Source: Protopterus annectens
Lineage: Eukaryota > Chordata > Ceratodontiformes > Protopteridae
NCBI RefSeq assembly: GCF_019279795.1
Contig: NC_056750.1
Location: 692,009,324 to 692,073,323, forward strand
DNA length: 64,000 nt
Reading direction: 5' to 3'
Shown here: positions 10,047-21,332 of the stretch, piece after piece
Numbering within the stretch: the first letter of the stretch is position 1
Layout: every line of letters starts with the position of its first letter
Notes under the pieces: model-generated
What the model saw: only the letters and a program-made list of their open reading frames with translations
Database searches by the model: none
What the model was told of the DNA's origin: nothing
Program-made: the position numbers and the translations under genes

Positions 10047-10930
10047 CTTTGATCTTTCCAGCATTAAAATATGTCTGCTGCACAGAGATTGTAGTCCCAC
10101 AGCCTGTATGCATATTGCTTACTCCCTCAGAGTTTTGCAAAGCCAGAATTACAACATCACAAGCCAAAAAAAGCTATAGGGAACTCTTATATAGCTACTC
10201 AGTTGCACAGGCCTGGAACAAACTACCATTCGACATCAGAAGCCCCCAAATGCAAAACTTCAAAAAAGCCTTGAAAGAGACATTAATGAAATCCTGGACC
10301 TGCTCATGCCTAACATCCAACTGACTCAACCTTTCGCTCATTTCTTTCCTCCACCTTTATACTCTATCCACATATTAACTCCATACCCCTCTAATAACTA
10401 CATCATTCCTAACCTACCTTCCAAAATTATTCTATTGCTCCTCTCTCAATCTCTCTCTCTAGACTAAGCAACAGCCATCTATTGCTTTTAACTTCTCTCT
10501 AGACTATAAACTGCAATCTACTGTTCCTAGCATCTGTACTTCTGCCTACTAAACTCCTAGCCAGAGCGGCTCACTATTTAAGTCAATGTACAAAATACTT
10601 ACTCCTTCTACGTGCTACCCCAATGTACTATTCTATTACATTGACACTACTAAACTAAGTAAAAATAATGTTCTGTAAACATTATTATACAACTTAATTA
10701 TGCTATGCAAAAATTATTTGTGTATTACTAAGTGTAACTTGCTGTGTATATATAAGGGGCTTCCCCCCAGGCCTCCTCCGTTCTGTAATAATTTTTATAT
10801 AACCTAACTAAGCAATGTAAATATTGGTTGTTTGTGTGATAAGAATTGTTGTAATCTGTTATGTAACGAGCTCCTCACCCAGTCAGACATACCCTTTTAA
10901 CAAATGTCAAAATAAATAAATAAATAATGT
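10047..10930 (+). mobile_element. Family-B LINE, 3' end
   Basis: An ORF fragment (10049-10324) contains TPSEFCKARITTSQ, YSYSVAQAWNKLPFDI and FKKALKETLMKSW, equivalent to LLLSFSLAKKWNSFPPC and FKTQLHSYL in the minus-strand family-B copy. It is followed by a 3' UTR with GGGGCTTCCCCCCAGGCCTC at 10757-10776, and a tail AATAAATAAATAAAT at 10912-10926, the same TAAA tail as the copy ending at 2025. It may be the displaced 3' end of the split plus-strand element, but its first residues overlap in homology with 6540-6582, so a separate 5'-truncated copy is at least as likely. Confidence 0.7.
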
Positions 10931-10938
10931 ACTGTCTG

Positions 10939-11247
10939 CATAAATGTCAACTGTACAGATATTTGCAGAATGTCCAGATGTGCGACTCATACCTCTTGCC
11001 TGTATTTAAGATCATAGTGATTGAGTTGCAAACTATTGACAGGTCATTAAAGAGTGCAGACATAAAATAATGACAGATTAAAATGTGTACCACTCATTAA
11101 TATCATGATGAAGCAATACCTGCTATTCTATCACCTTTCTAGTTTTGTAAGGGCAATATGTCACAATGATACCTACTGTTGAGCCTTTGTTCAGACATTG
11201 AACATTGCTTTGGCCACCTGCCTTGCCCTAAGAGGTTGAGAGGTATG
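10939..11247. mobile_element. hAT-like MITE, copy 1 (309 bp)
   Basis: The ends are imperfect inverted repeats: CATAAATGTCAACTGTAC at the left and GAGGTTGAGAGGTATG at the right (left consensus CATACCTCYCAACNGT). It is flanked by ACTGTCTG (10931-10938) and AATGTCTG (11248-11255), an 8-bp duplication with one mismatch, as expected of hAT insertions. It is about 70% similar by eye to 21019-21324 and has the same length; shared blocks are CTATCACCTTTCTA.TTTTGT and GCAATAT. No ORF, so non-autonomous. Confidence 0.75.
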
Positions 11248-11290
11248 AATGTCTGCAATAGTGACAGCAGTCTAAATTGCTTAACATATA

Positions 11291-12520
11291 TTGCATCATA
11301 GTAGTGAGGGTATTAATGTATTCCTGTTTTCCTTCATTTTATCACACATAAACATGGAAATGGTTCTGTGTCCTCTACACCACAAGATGTCAGTGTCTCA
11401 TCAGACTCTGATGATGATAGTGGCCAAAGTGAGGCACAGACTGGTGTTGCAGAGTGACCCCCCCCCCCAATTATCACCAGACACAGCCAGTATGCTTATG
11501 CATACTCATTCCACTGAGGACATAGATACTGGACAGTTGGAGGGAGAGGACATTGACCAGGGAAATGTGGCTACTACGGCGGCTTCAGTGACTGTTGATA
11601 CTGGTGATAGCCAGACTGTTGGTGAGGTGCTACACAGTTGGCTTGATAGGGGTGCTCAGAGGACGCCTGCTGTCCCTCCCCAACCCATTGCAGGTGCCTC
11701 ATCATGTGTCACTCGACATATGTTTAGGGCCATCATGGAGGCACAGGCATTTCCAGAAAGGAACTCCAGGGGAATGCTCAGGGTTATAGATGCAGCACAG
11801 TCTGACATCTGTGACTGCTTCCACTATGTTGATTCCCTGTATCAGCTGAATGACACATTGGAATGGGATTTGTCTGTTAGGGAGCATGGTTTATTTGTCA
11901 TGGAATGCACATTGTCTGCGATGGAACATCTGCTGGGAGGGGACTGTCAACCTTGTGGGCGTAGGTCAGCAACTACATCTGCTGAGAGACAATGTGGCCA
12001 TGCCTGATCATGTTCCCAGAGTGGCAGTACATCCACTGCTTCAGCAGGGAGTGTGTTGTCTACACACATACATAGCAGGCCATGGGTTCGTGGTCCTGAG
12101 CATTCACATGAAGGAAGCACATCCAGCAGACATCTGTCACCTTCAGGCAGTAGCAAAGCATCTGACCTTGGGTGTGGAAGTGCCAATGTTCAGGGGCAGA
12201 GATGAACTTTCAGCTGTACCATGCATGGTTACAGCTGTCTGACATACAGACATGTAGGGCTAGCACTGAGCTTGGCTGTGTTTATGCAGGCATTCACACA
12301 CCAATGTCACATTGACGGCACCTACAGACATGAACACAACATTTACATGGTCCATTGTGCCTGCTACAATTGCTTATTCACACACACACTTGCCAGACGT
12401 CTGTGACAGCCTAGCCCTCCTACCCCCCCCTCACAACACCCTGTGCAAGTGATAATGGCTGTACCACATCCCTGTCCTCTATCTTTTGGATTCAGGGATA
12501 ATAAAGCTATGTGTCTGATG
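11291..12520 (+). pseudogene. Unrecognised transposon-like ORF with a poly(A) signal
   Basis: The ORF 11291-12007 (238 codons) is Thr/Asp/Ser-rich in its middle (TEDIDTGQLEGEDIDQGNVA), then has RHMFRAIMEAQAFPERNSRG, AAQSDICDCFHYVDSLYQLN and a helical C-terminus ending in a Cys/Arg-rich tail. A second frame upstream (about 11355-11455) is open with SSDSDDDSGQSEAQTGV, so a frameshift near a C run (11459-11468) probably split one protein. AATAAA occurs at about 12498. The acidic-then-helical layout resembles the C-terminal half of Harbinger Myb-like accessory proteins, but I have no diagnostic motif. It could be part of the same element as 599-985, separated by later insertions. Confidence 0.3.
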
Positions 12521-13224
12521 CACAGGGTGACTATATTAATATGACATTATTACCTCCATTTGTGCTGTTGAACTGATAATTGTAACAGCCATTTAGATTG
12601 TACATAGCCATTTAGACATTTGATAGCATAATATTTTATCTACTTTATAGTACATGCATTTGTAAGGGCTATGAATTCAGACAATTAAATGTGTCTCATT
12701 AATATATCTAACTTTCTCCTTAAGGATTGTTTAGTACAAACATATGGGTGCACAGCCAAAGTCAACCTGTGAGATTCAGAACTCAGAATTGTATGTCAGC
12801 ATTGAAGGCAAAGCTCATCAGAACAGTAATACAGTATAACGTTCCTTTTAGCATGTGCATCACCATAGGTTCCGAGGTTCATAGGATGTGACTAGGGTAT
12901 TTACCTGATGGTGTTTAGAAGCATAGCCATTGCATCACAATATAATATTAAAAAGCAGATATAATGCATGGCCATGTTTTGTCTAGCAAGGACCAACCAT
13001 GTCCAGGAGTGAAGCAGCAGTGATCCTTGGCAGATAACGTTTTCACAGCAAGTCATCCAGCATGTCCTTTAACTGGGTAATGGTGTGCTCTGCTTGACAT
13101 GGATTTGAAGCCTACTGCAGAGTACAGATGACCTTTGAGAGATGTATCTGTCTCTCCAGCATGTCCTATGTATGTCATAGTGTACATTGATGCCCCTGGA
13201 ACAGGTAACTTGAATCCCACATTA
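12521..13224. other. Unannotated stretch
   Basis: AT-rich sequence without any ORF or repeat structure I can name. Confidence 0.4.
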
Positions 13225-13374
13225 CTCATAGATTCATAGATTCATAGATTATTACTAGGCTAGCTGTCCTCATGGAACATTTTTAAGCCTAGCCAATTAC
13301 CCCCTGTGAGAATCAAACCCTGCACCTTGTGCTTCTAAGGTAAGCACCTTAACCATTACACCACCCTCCCACAT
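13225..13374 (-). mobile_element. tRNA-derived SINE with CR1 tail
   Basis: On the minus strand from 13374: GTGGGAGGGTGGTGTAATGG, then TTAAGGTGCTTACC (A box region), then GGTTTGATTCTC (B box, about 13310-13321), then a tail GGCTAGGCTTAAAAATG, GCTAGCCTAGTAATAATC and an 8-bp repeat (ATGAATCT)n at 13227-13250 on the plus strand. The tail matches the last 60 bp of the window's CR1 elements (GGCTAGGCTTGTAAAGGC..., ATTAGCCTAGTA, (GAACCTAT)n). This is a tRNA head fused to a CR1 3' end, so mobilisation by CR1 is the natural reading. Confidence 0.85.
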
Positions 13375-14730
13375 GCATCTGCAGCATTTTCATATCATTT
13401 TGACCACAGATAGCCCTGCAAGACATACATAATCTGCCTCAAAGCTATCTGTATGATACTGCATACAGTGACAGATACTTCAGTCTGCCCACAGAAGACG
13501 CACGTTTCAGACCCTCTGATGTTTTATTACTCAGACATGTCTGAGGTCTGTCAAGTTGGTGCAGGTGCCTGATAAAATACATTTCAAAAGATGGTTTGTA
13601 TTCATTAACATGGCCAATTAGGGATGAGTATAGGGGATTGCTAACATATATTGCTATTGATGTAATAGCGTTGCTAATCAGATGTAAGATATAGAATGTC
13701 TATCTCCCCACAGGAGGTAGACGCAGGTTGCAGTTGACATGTATTCCAAGGTCTATCAATACAGAAGTGGGGACTAGTGTACTCATGGTTATTTTATAAT
13801 AAGCAGGAACATTTATTATTACCACAGGATATGCTGATGCATTTCTGTGCAGTTCATTTAACACTCATGGCTTTGTCAGCAGTCATTAGTGACACAGACC
13901 CTCTGTTTTGATCAGGATGTCTGAGACATATATGTCAAACACGAGGGGCCACAACACTGACACTTCTTTTACCACATAGATGACATTGCTGCTTGAGGTG
14001 AACTCTCACACTGTGATTGAATGTTGTTGGTCTGAGATCCCATTTGCAAACCAGCTGATAATAAAGGATTTGATATTCACCTTGGTTTGCTTCCCATTGA
14101 CAATAAATGTTGGATTGCACTGAAGGCCTTGGCCAAGTTACATTATGATGTGTGCACATCTTTGACTTTGTGTATGTCTCTGGTCACAGTCTTGAATCCC
14201 ACCAGATTTTGCAGACACAAGATACCCTTGAGAACACCTAACTGGAACACATATAGTGTTTGGAGGTCACTTATGTACTTGTGTCTGAGATGCATGCAAT
14301 CTGTATCCATTGCTTTACTGCAGAGCTTGCATAAAGTTATGGGTCTATAATTAAACTTGTATTTCACCATTCATTTCCTGTGTGGTTGGAAAATGGTGAC
14401 TGTATTCCATTCTATGTGGACAACAGCAGTATTCAGACTGTGATTGAATATGGTGCCTAGAAGTGTAGCTCACTGTTGAAAGACATGAAGAACACAGGCC
14501 AGAATGCAATCTGGTCCCATGGAGACTATGACCCTAGTCCTGGAGAGGGCAGTGATAACTTTCTCAATGTAGATAAAACAGCTTGGAGAAGATATTGCAC
14601 ACATGGTTTGTAGAAGGTTTGGTGGTGGCAAGGAGGACACTTTTCAGCCAAATGTGTCTGCTAGCAGGTTTGGAAGTTACACTGGATCAGTGTGTGTGCT
14701 ACTATAGACAACTGGATCCAAATACATCTG

Positions 14731-14734
<4 letters not shown>

Positions 14735-14789
<55 letters not shown>
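14735..14789. repeat. (TA)n microsatellite
   Basis: Uninterrupted TA dinucleotides for about 55 bp, inside the old CR1. Confidence 0.98.
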
Positions 14790-14792
<3 letters not shown>

Positions 14793-16141
14793 TTTGCAGA
14801 TCTACATGAAGAAAGCCTTATGGTTATCCCTGGATATGTTGTGTACATTATTACCATAGTTGCTCTGTGAGTGTTTTTTCAGGGTTTCTGTTTTGCATGC
14901 TTACACTGAGGAGAGTAACTTCCCAGTCCTGAATTCTCAATGTTGTATTTGTAAACAACTGCTTCTTTCAGTTACTGTATTATGTAGTAATGACAGACAT
15001 CCACCAGTAAGGTTTGTATTTTCCAGAGGATCTTTGTTTGAGATTATCAAACACGGCTCTGTGTATATAGATTTATGTAGATATGTAGACAGAGCATCAG
15101 GGAATAAGTTACTATAGCTGTCAATGTCCTTTGTGCAAACTGTGCCTTGGAAGTAGTTTAGGCCATCTCTTAGGAGGGTGTTGTTACCTTGGATGATGTT
15201 TGTGAACCTGACTCCCCCTTTGGGGAGTTCAGTAGCTAAATCTACTTTTAAGCATAATTGTCTTATGGTTGGATTAAAAGTTCAGGTACTACACATGTGC
15301 CATTACATTGTTCACTCATATTGTTGAAGTACAGGTCTGGTATATGAGATGACCTTGTGGGGTGATGCACTATTTCTTCCATGGCATTTCAGTTCACAAA
15401 CTCCAGGTAATATTGTGCAAGTGAGTCTGTTGTCCTATAATCATCCCAATGAATGGATGAATACTTTTACTCACCTCTGCCTGGGTTGTTTTTTTCTACT
15501 TTCGTTGTTCCATGTAGTAATATACAGACTGTGTGGCCTTTCATGTTTATGGATGCTGACCCATTAATGGTGATAACATTAAGGGGTTTGCACAGTATGT
15601 TGGATATAGAATAACTCCATATAGTTATCTTTTCTACATCTCTAAACAGTCTTGAGGCATACTAATCTTCAATGTAAATAGATACAATTCTTCCTGTTGT
15701 TCACACAACTTCCATTTGCTGTATGGTTGTTTGGAGGGCATTGTACCCTTGCAAGGGCAAGGTACTTACAGCAGCCTTGAACCAGTTTTCTGTGACTGCA
15801 CAGGCATCAACAACTTTAATGCGAAGAGTGCTTAAAGAGAGTGCGGTTTAAGATGCAAACTCCTAGGGTTTAGCAGCATGGCCCTTACTTTGTTGGAGTT
15901 GTACATTTTCACATAGGTTATTCTGGTTTTGTGACCTTGCCTAATAAAGGGAGTATGGTGGAGACAAGTGGCTTAAGTCTGGCAAAGTGGCATGATCTAT
16001 CCATTATGTCATCCCACACTTACAGATACTGTACACCCTTAGAATGACACCAGAAACTAAGACAAGTTCAGAGAATCTGTTGTTCTTTATATAGTGGTAT
16101 CATCCTAGGTGAAGGTATAATGTTGCTCAAACATAGGGACA

Positions 16142-16283
16142 TACCTGGCTTGAATTCATATTTAGATAGCTTAGTCATGTGTGTTTATGTATTCTCTATA
16201 GCGAATACATGAACACACATACCTGGCTTGAATTCATATTTAGATAGCTCAGTCATGTGTGTTCATGTATTCTCTATAGTTAT
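16142..16283 (+). repeat. Tandem duplication of about 78 bp
   Basis: ACCTGGCTTGAATTCATATT followed by TAGATAGCT.AGTCATGTGTGTT.ATGTATTCTCTATAG occurs at 16144 and again at 16222, with two substitutions. It lies in the ORF1 remnant of the old CR1. Confidence 0.9.
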
Positions 16284-16460
16284 GTCTCAAAGTTGTGCAT
16301 ACCAAGAGGAAGTACGCTTGATTAAGAGAGGGACTTGTTGACAGACTTGATTGCATGTGTGCTGTGACAACTATGTCTGCCACACAGCTGACACTGAATT
16401 TATCCTTGTTTAAGCTGGTGAGTGGGGCATCTGTACATCTCATTATATAGTCAACTATTA

Positions 16461-17285
16461 TGAAAACCTTTGGGATACATGCCCATTGCCTTGAGCACTT
16501 CTACGGTGAGACAATGGATATTTCTTATGTGTATTGTCTGCTTGTAGCCTGAGTGTGTTTATAATGTGTCTGCTGATTAGGATGGTTCATGGGGAGTACC
16601 TCTGCACATGATGTTTTTTTTTGAGTGCATATTACGAGTAGGAGTCAAAGTGTGTGAGCAGACACCCTGTTTAGTGTTACCCTTCTGGAAGCAAGATAGC
16701 ACTGATTTCAGATTCCTTCTATAGGTGGTTCTCTTGAAATTTCTACTTCAGTGATGTAGGAGATACAGGCTATTCAGTGCACTTGAGGTATTATCTGCAC
16801 TGAGTCACAAAACCCATGTCAACTATGTTAGCAGGGGAAACAGAGGGGAAATGGTAGGTGATAATGGGAGGTTTGAACCTGGTATCTGCATAGAGAATGC
16901 AAAGAAGAGGGGTATATGTGATCTAACTGGTATTTTCAGGTGACTAGTCTGTGGGATGTACATTATAAGGTCCTTCATAAGGTATATCAATACCTCTGTT
17001 GTTGATATGTAAGTGGGTAAATTGCTGCTTGTTATGTAACAGAGGTTCTAACAGCTGGATCTGCTCTGCTACATAGCATCAGACATTATTTATTTGAAAG
17101 CAAGTGTATTGACATTTCTGCATGTATGAGGGCAAACTTTTACAGCCTCTGCATACAATCCAGAGCAGGTAATAGAAAGACACACTCTTAAAGCCCAAAC
17201 TGAGTCCAGACACACTAACCTTCAAATAAATAGTCATACTGTACACTCTTGCCACAAGTGTACAGATGAGGTTTCTCCAAACACA
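16461..17285. other. Unannotated stretch
   Basis: This may be the 5' UTR of the old antisense CR1, but I can point to no specific match. No ORF or repeat seen. Confidence 0.35.
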
Positions 17286-17344
17286 GATAACATCTTCTTC
17301 TTCCTATCCTTTTGGACAGTACCTTTAGGGCTCACAAGATCAAA

Positions 17345-17590
17345 TCAGCTGCTTCCATTTCTACCTGTCCTCTGCATCTTGCTCTGCCACACCAACCGCC
17401 TAGAGTACATGTCCTCTGTCACCACATCCACAAAACTTATCTTTGTCCTTCCTACTTTCCTCTTACCTGGCACCTCCATCCTTAGCATCCTTCTCCCAAT
17501 ATGCCCAGCATCACTTCTCAGTACATGTGCAAACCGACACAATCCCACCCCTCTGTCTTTGTCTCCAAAGTGTACAACATGAGTTGACAC
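17345..17590 (-). pseudogene. RTE ORF C-terminus
   Basis: An 81-codon frame: FAHVLRSDAGHIGRRMLRME, then VPGKRKVGRTKISFVDVVTE and DMYSRRL. The consensus GHV.R....YIGRRML.MEVPGKR.RGRPK.RF.DVV.EDM is the signature C-terminus of vertebrate RTE elements, so this call is firm. The N-terminal endonuclease and most of the RT are in other frames or absent. Confidence 0.9.
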
Positions 17591-18136
17591 TCTTATATGT
17601 GATTAATACTGCTGCCTATCCTCAGCACACACAATGCAAATCATAACATCTAGGACTCTGCCAGCACCTATTATGATGCCTGTCTTCTTGTCAGTGGCAC
17701 CATCTGCAATCCATATGACCTAGCTAGTATCACTACCATCTTGTATAACTTCACTTTCAGTCTTATTGGTACCCGTCTGCCAAAACTCAGTCCTAACACT
17801 CTTTTCCACACAATCTACTCTTCATGCTCTCTCTTCTTCACCTGCCTTCCACACTCACCATTACTCTGAACTGTTGATCCAAAGTATTTCACTTCATATG
17901 CTTTTGCTAACTGTACTCCCTGCATCCTAACCATTCCTCTATCCTCCCTCTCATTCACACACATGTATTATGTCTTAGTCTTGTTGACCTTCATTCCTCT
18001 CCTCTGTAGAGCATATCTCTATCTCCCCAGGGTCTCAGAGACCTGTTTCCTATTCTCAATACAGATCACAATATCATCCACAAAAATCATAGTCCACGGG
18101 AGCTTCTATGTGATCTAATGTGTCAACCTGTCCATC

Positions 18137-18150
18137 ACCATTGCAGATAT
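18137..18150 (+). repeat. Target site duplication, left (ACCATTGCAGATAT)
   Basis: The 14-bp string ACCATTGCAGATAT is repeated exactly at 19559-19572 and brackets the inverted-repeat element. Confidence 0.9.
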
Positions 18151-19558
18151 CCAAGAAAAACAAAGCACAATGGGATAGGAACCATGGAGATAAATCCACT
18201 CACAGTATTTCAAAAGTTCTGTTTATTAAGTAATGCCATAAACACCAGTACGTAAGCGCTTTCGTTTGGCTGCTGCCAAACTTTCTCAAACATTCAAAAC
18301 CCTTCATTTTCAAATTCAAACGCTTATATAAACGTAATTAACTAATTCCCTCATTAAGTTACGTTTACTTAATACATTCCCACTGTTTAAAGGGAAAGTT
18401 AATACATTTAAATAAATACTAAAATACAAATTTAAACAGTTCAAATGCTTTTTAAAACGTTTTTTTAAAAAGTGTTCTAAACGATATATTATAAAAAATT
18501 TAAAAGTTTTTAAAGTGCCTTCTCTATAATATTCTGAATGTATAATATAATATATAACGTGCCTTCAATACATAAAAATATTTATCTATTTATTTATATT
18601 TGAGAAAAATTTATTGATTATTTATTATTAATTTATTAATAATTAATTATAAATGTATTTATAATATTTTATTATTTTAATTTTTAATATTTATTTTGGG
18701 ATATACATTATTAGAAATTTTCCATATAAATAAAATGTCATGGGGGTTCATATACAGACATGTCATCATCAATAATAATAATTAATAATTATTATTAAGG
18801 AATGTATGAGTTAGTATAAAATATACTAAAACATAGACTTTGAATTAAATTTATATACATTACATACTGGATTTATTTTTTCGACATGAATAAGGAGAGG
18901 TTATAGGAGAGAAATAAATATAAGGAAAGAGGTTGACTTTACATATACACATATATATATATTTTCATATATCTATTTGTGGGCTTACTTCCCTGTATAC
19001 ATATACATACATACATTTAAACAATACATATTCAGATAACATTAAATTAATGAAGAAAATGGTTGAATTATGGATAAGAAAGTATAATTAAAATACACAT
19101 ATAGAACGACCAAGAAATGTATTAAATGGCACGTTATATATTATATTATGCATTCAGAATATTATAGAGAAGGCACTTTAAAAACTTTTAAATTTTTTAT
19201 AATATATCGTTTAGAGCACTTTTTAAAAAAAACGTTTTAAAAAACATTTGAACTGTTCAAATTTGTATTTTAGTATTTATTTAAATGTATTAACTTTCCC
19301 TTTAAACAGTAGGAATGTATTAAGTAAACGTAACTTAATGAGGGAATTAGTTAATTACGTTTATATAAGCGTTTGAATTTGGAAATTAAGGGTTTTGAAT
19401 GTTTGAGAAAGTTTGGCAGCAGCCAAACAAAAGCGCTTACGTACTGGTGTTTTATGGTATTACTTAATAAACAGAACTTTCGAAATACTGTGAGTGGATT
19501 TATCTCCATGGTTCCTACCCCATTGTGCTTCATTTTTCTTGGGTTCGTGTACTAGTGA
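18151..19558. mobile_element. 1.4-kb inverted-repeat element, Penelope-like pLTR pair
   Basis: Two arms of about 425 bp in inverted orientation (about 18151-18577 and 19115-19542) flank an AT-rich centre of about 540 bp. The outer ends are CCAAGAAAAA and TTTTTCTTGG. A 16-bp piece, GTTCGTGTACTAGTGA, lies between the right arm and the target copy. Each arm carries, reading outward, a short hairpin GTTTGGC-AGCA-GCCAAAC preceded by TTTGAGAAA and followed by GAAAGCGCTTACGTA (left arm) or AAAAGCGCTTACGTA (right arm), then TTAATAAACAGAACTTT. The hairpin-GAAA-...-AATAAA order resembles the pLTR of Penelope-like elements with their hammerhead motif, but the CUGANGA box is not intact. No ORF. The exact 14-bp duplication and insertion within RTE show it was mobile. 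Confidence 0.6.
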
Positions 19559-19572
19559 ACCATTGCAGATAT
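19559..19572 (+). repeat. Target site duplication, right (ACCATTGCAGATAT)
   Basis: An exact match to 18137-18150. After it the RTE-like sequence continues. Confidence 0.9.
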
Positions 19573-19800
19573 GATGTTTGTGCATACAATAACAGGAATG
19601 TCACTGTTGTCTGTCTTATATAGGATGAGGTGACATCTACCCATCTGTCAGGCCAGTGTGTTACCATGGCCTGTTGTGAAGTATACATATCCAATAATCT
19701 GATATTGCTGATGACATCAACAGTGTCTGTTGAAGTCAAGAGGACAGTGTCCCTTAGGCTGCTTTAAAATGCTCTTTGTAACACACAACAGCAGCTCGTA
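19573..19800 (-). mobile_element. RTE-type LINE, segment 2 (presumed)
   Basis: Placed by logic: it follows the right-hand target copy, so it should be the continuation of the RTE at 17286-18150. I see no clear coding motif in it and the 5' limit is unknown. Confidence 0.35.
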
Positions 19801-19802
19801 CA

Positions 19803-20630
<828 letters not shown>

Positions 20631-21018
20631 AGGCTTGCACAGTCACTTTACTTCATAGTGTCAGCTGAAGCTAGTAGCCTAGCAGACAAATACTATTTAG
20701 TATCCTAGTTGTGTATCAATATTTTTGAGTCTATTTATCTGTTTGTGTTTAGATGAGCAAGCCTGTGTGCACGATCGATTGGCCCTGTCCATGAGGGAGA
20801 ATACAACATCATATATTAAAACTTGTACAGTGGTAGATACTGTATATCTGTGGAAAACTCAAGGTGACCCAGGGTTATGCTTGTTGGTGTTGCTGATGGT
20901 GGGGAAACAAAGGGATGGCATATCAATATATGTTCACACACTTATACTGTGCCCTGAATTTGCAATGTTTCCACATGTAGTCTTAGGGGAGATATGGTGT
21001 TTGAGAATGATAGGGCAC
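20631..21018. other. Unannotated stretch
   Basis: A 117-codon plus-strand ORF (20725-21078) runs into the MITE below and has no recognisable motif; I do not call it a gene. Confidence 0.4.
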
Positions 21019-21324
21019 CATACCTCCCAACTGTCCAGATTTTTGCATAATGTGCAGATGATCGACTCATATCTTTAGTCTGTTTCACACACTATTGTGG
21101 GTTTCTGGTAAATCAATGGCAACTCATTGAGAAATGATGTCAGAAAACATTAGCAGACATCTGAATTTCACACATTATATCCTTCAGAAACTTCATGTTA
21201 ATGGAGCACCTGTTAATCTATCACCTTTCTACATTTGTAAGTGCAATATTTAAAAAGTGTCCCCATTTTTCAGCCATTGTGGCTTTGTCCTGATTTTATC
21301 TGTTCTAACAGCTTGAGAGATATG
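21019..21324. mobile_element. hAT-like MITE, copy 2 (306 bp)
   Basis: It starts CATACCTCCCAACTGTCCAG and ends CAGCTTGAGAGATATG, an imperfect inverted repeat. It is flanked by TAGGGCAC (21011-21018) and TAGGGCAG (21325-21332), an 8-bp duplication with one mismatch. Homologous along its length to 10939-11247. No coding capacity. Confidence 0.8.
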
Positions 21325-21332
21325 TAGGGCAG

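Larger units (their letters stand above)
13925..16460 (-). mobile_element. Very old antisense CR1
   Basis: Recognised by collinearity with the well-preserved CR1 at 55591-60018. RT-region remnants lie at 13930-14600: KAF...AIQH.LLSM reading near 14130, and the ATGG...GPD block near 14525. The start of the endonuclease is at about 15780-15850 (minus strand VVDACAVTENWFKAA). The esterase ORF1 remnant is at about 16020-16450, where plus-strand GAATGACACCAGAA, TCATCCTAGGTGAAGGTA and ACATACCTGGCTTGAATTC match the same stretch of the better copy. No long frame survives. Confidence 0.6.
17286..18150 (-). mobile_element. RTE-type LINE, 3' part, segment 1
   Basis: Minus-strand coding from 18150 down to about 17345. 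The sequence at 17960-18120 reads on the minus strand as the RT region (plus strand ACAATATCATCCACAAAAATCATAGTC is the reverse of the V..FVDDIVI block). The C-terminus carries GRRMLRMEVPGKRKVGRTKI. The 3' end near 17300-17345 reads GAGCCCTAAAGGTACTGTCC, a decayed form of the RTE terminus. The element is cut at 18150 by the 1.4-kb inverted-repeat insertion and its homology resumes after 19572. Confidence 0.8.

Noticed and set aside
13308-13374. Functional tRNA gene
   Set aside because: A and B boxes are present, but the cloverleaf is not complete and the sequence continues into a CR1 tail, so it is a SINE head.
20725-21078. 117-codon plus-strand ORF as a host gene
   Set aside because: No motif, and its C-terminal third lies in a MITE.
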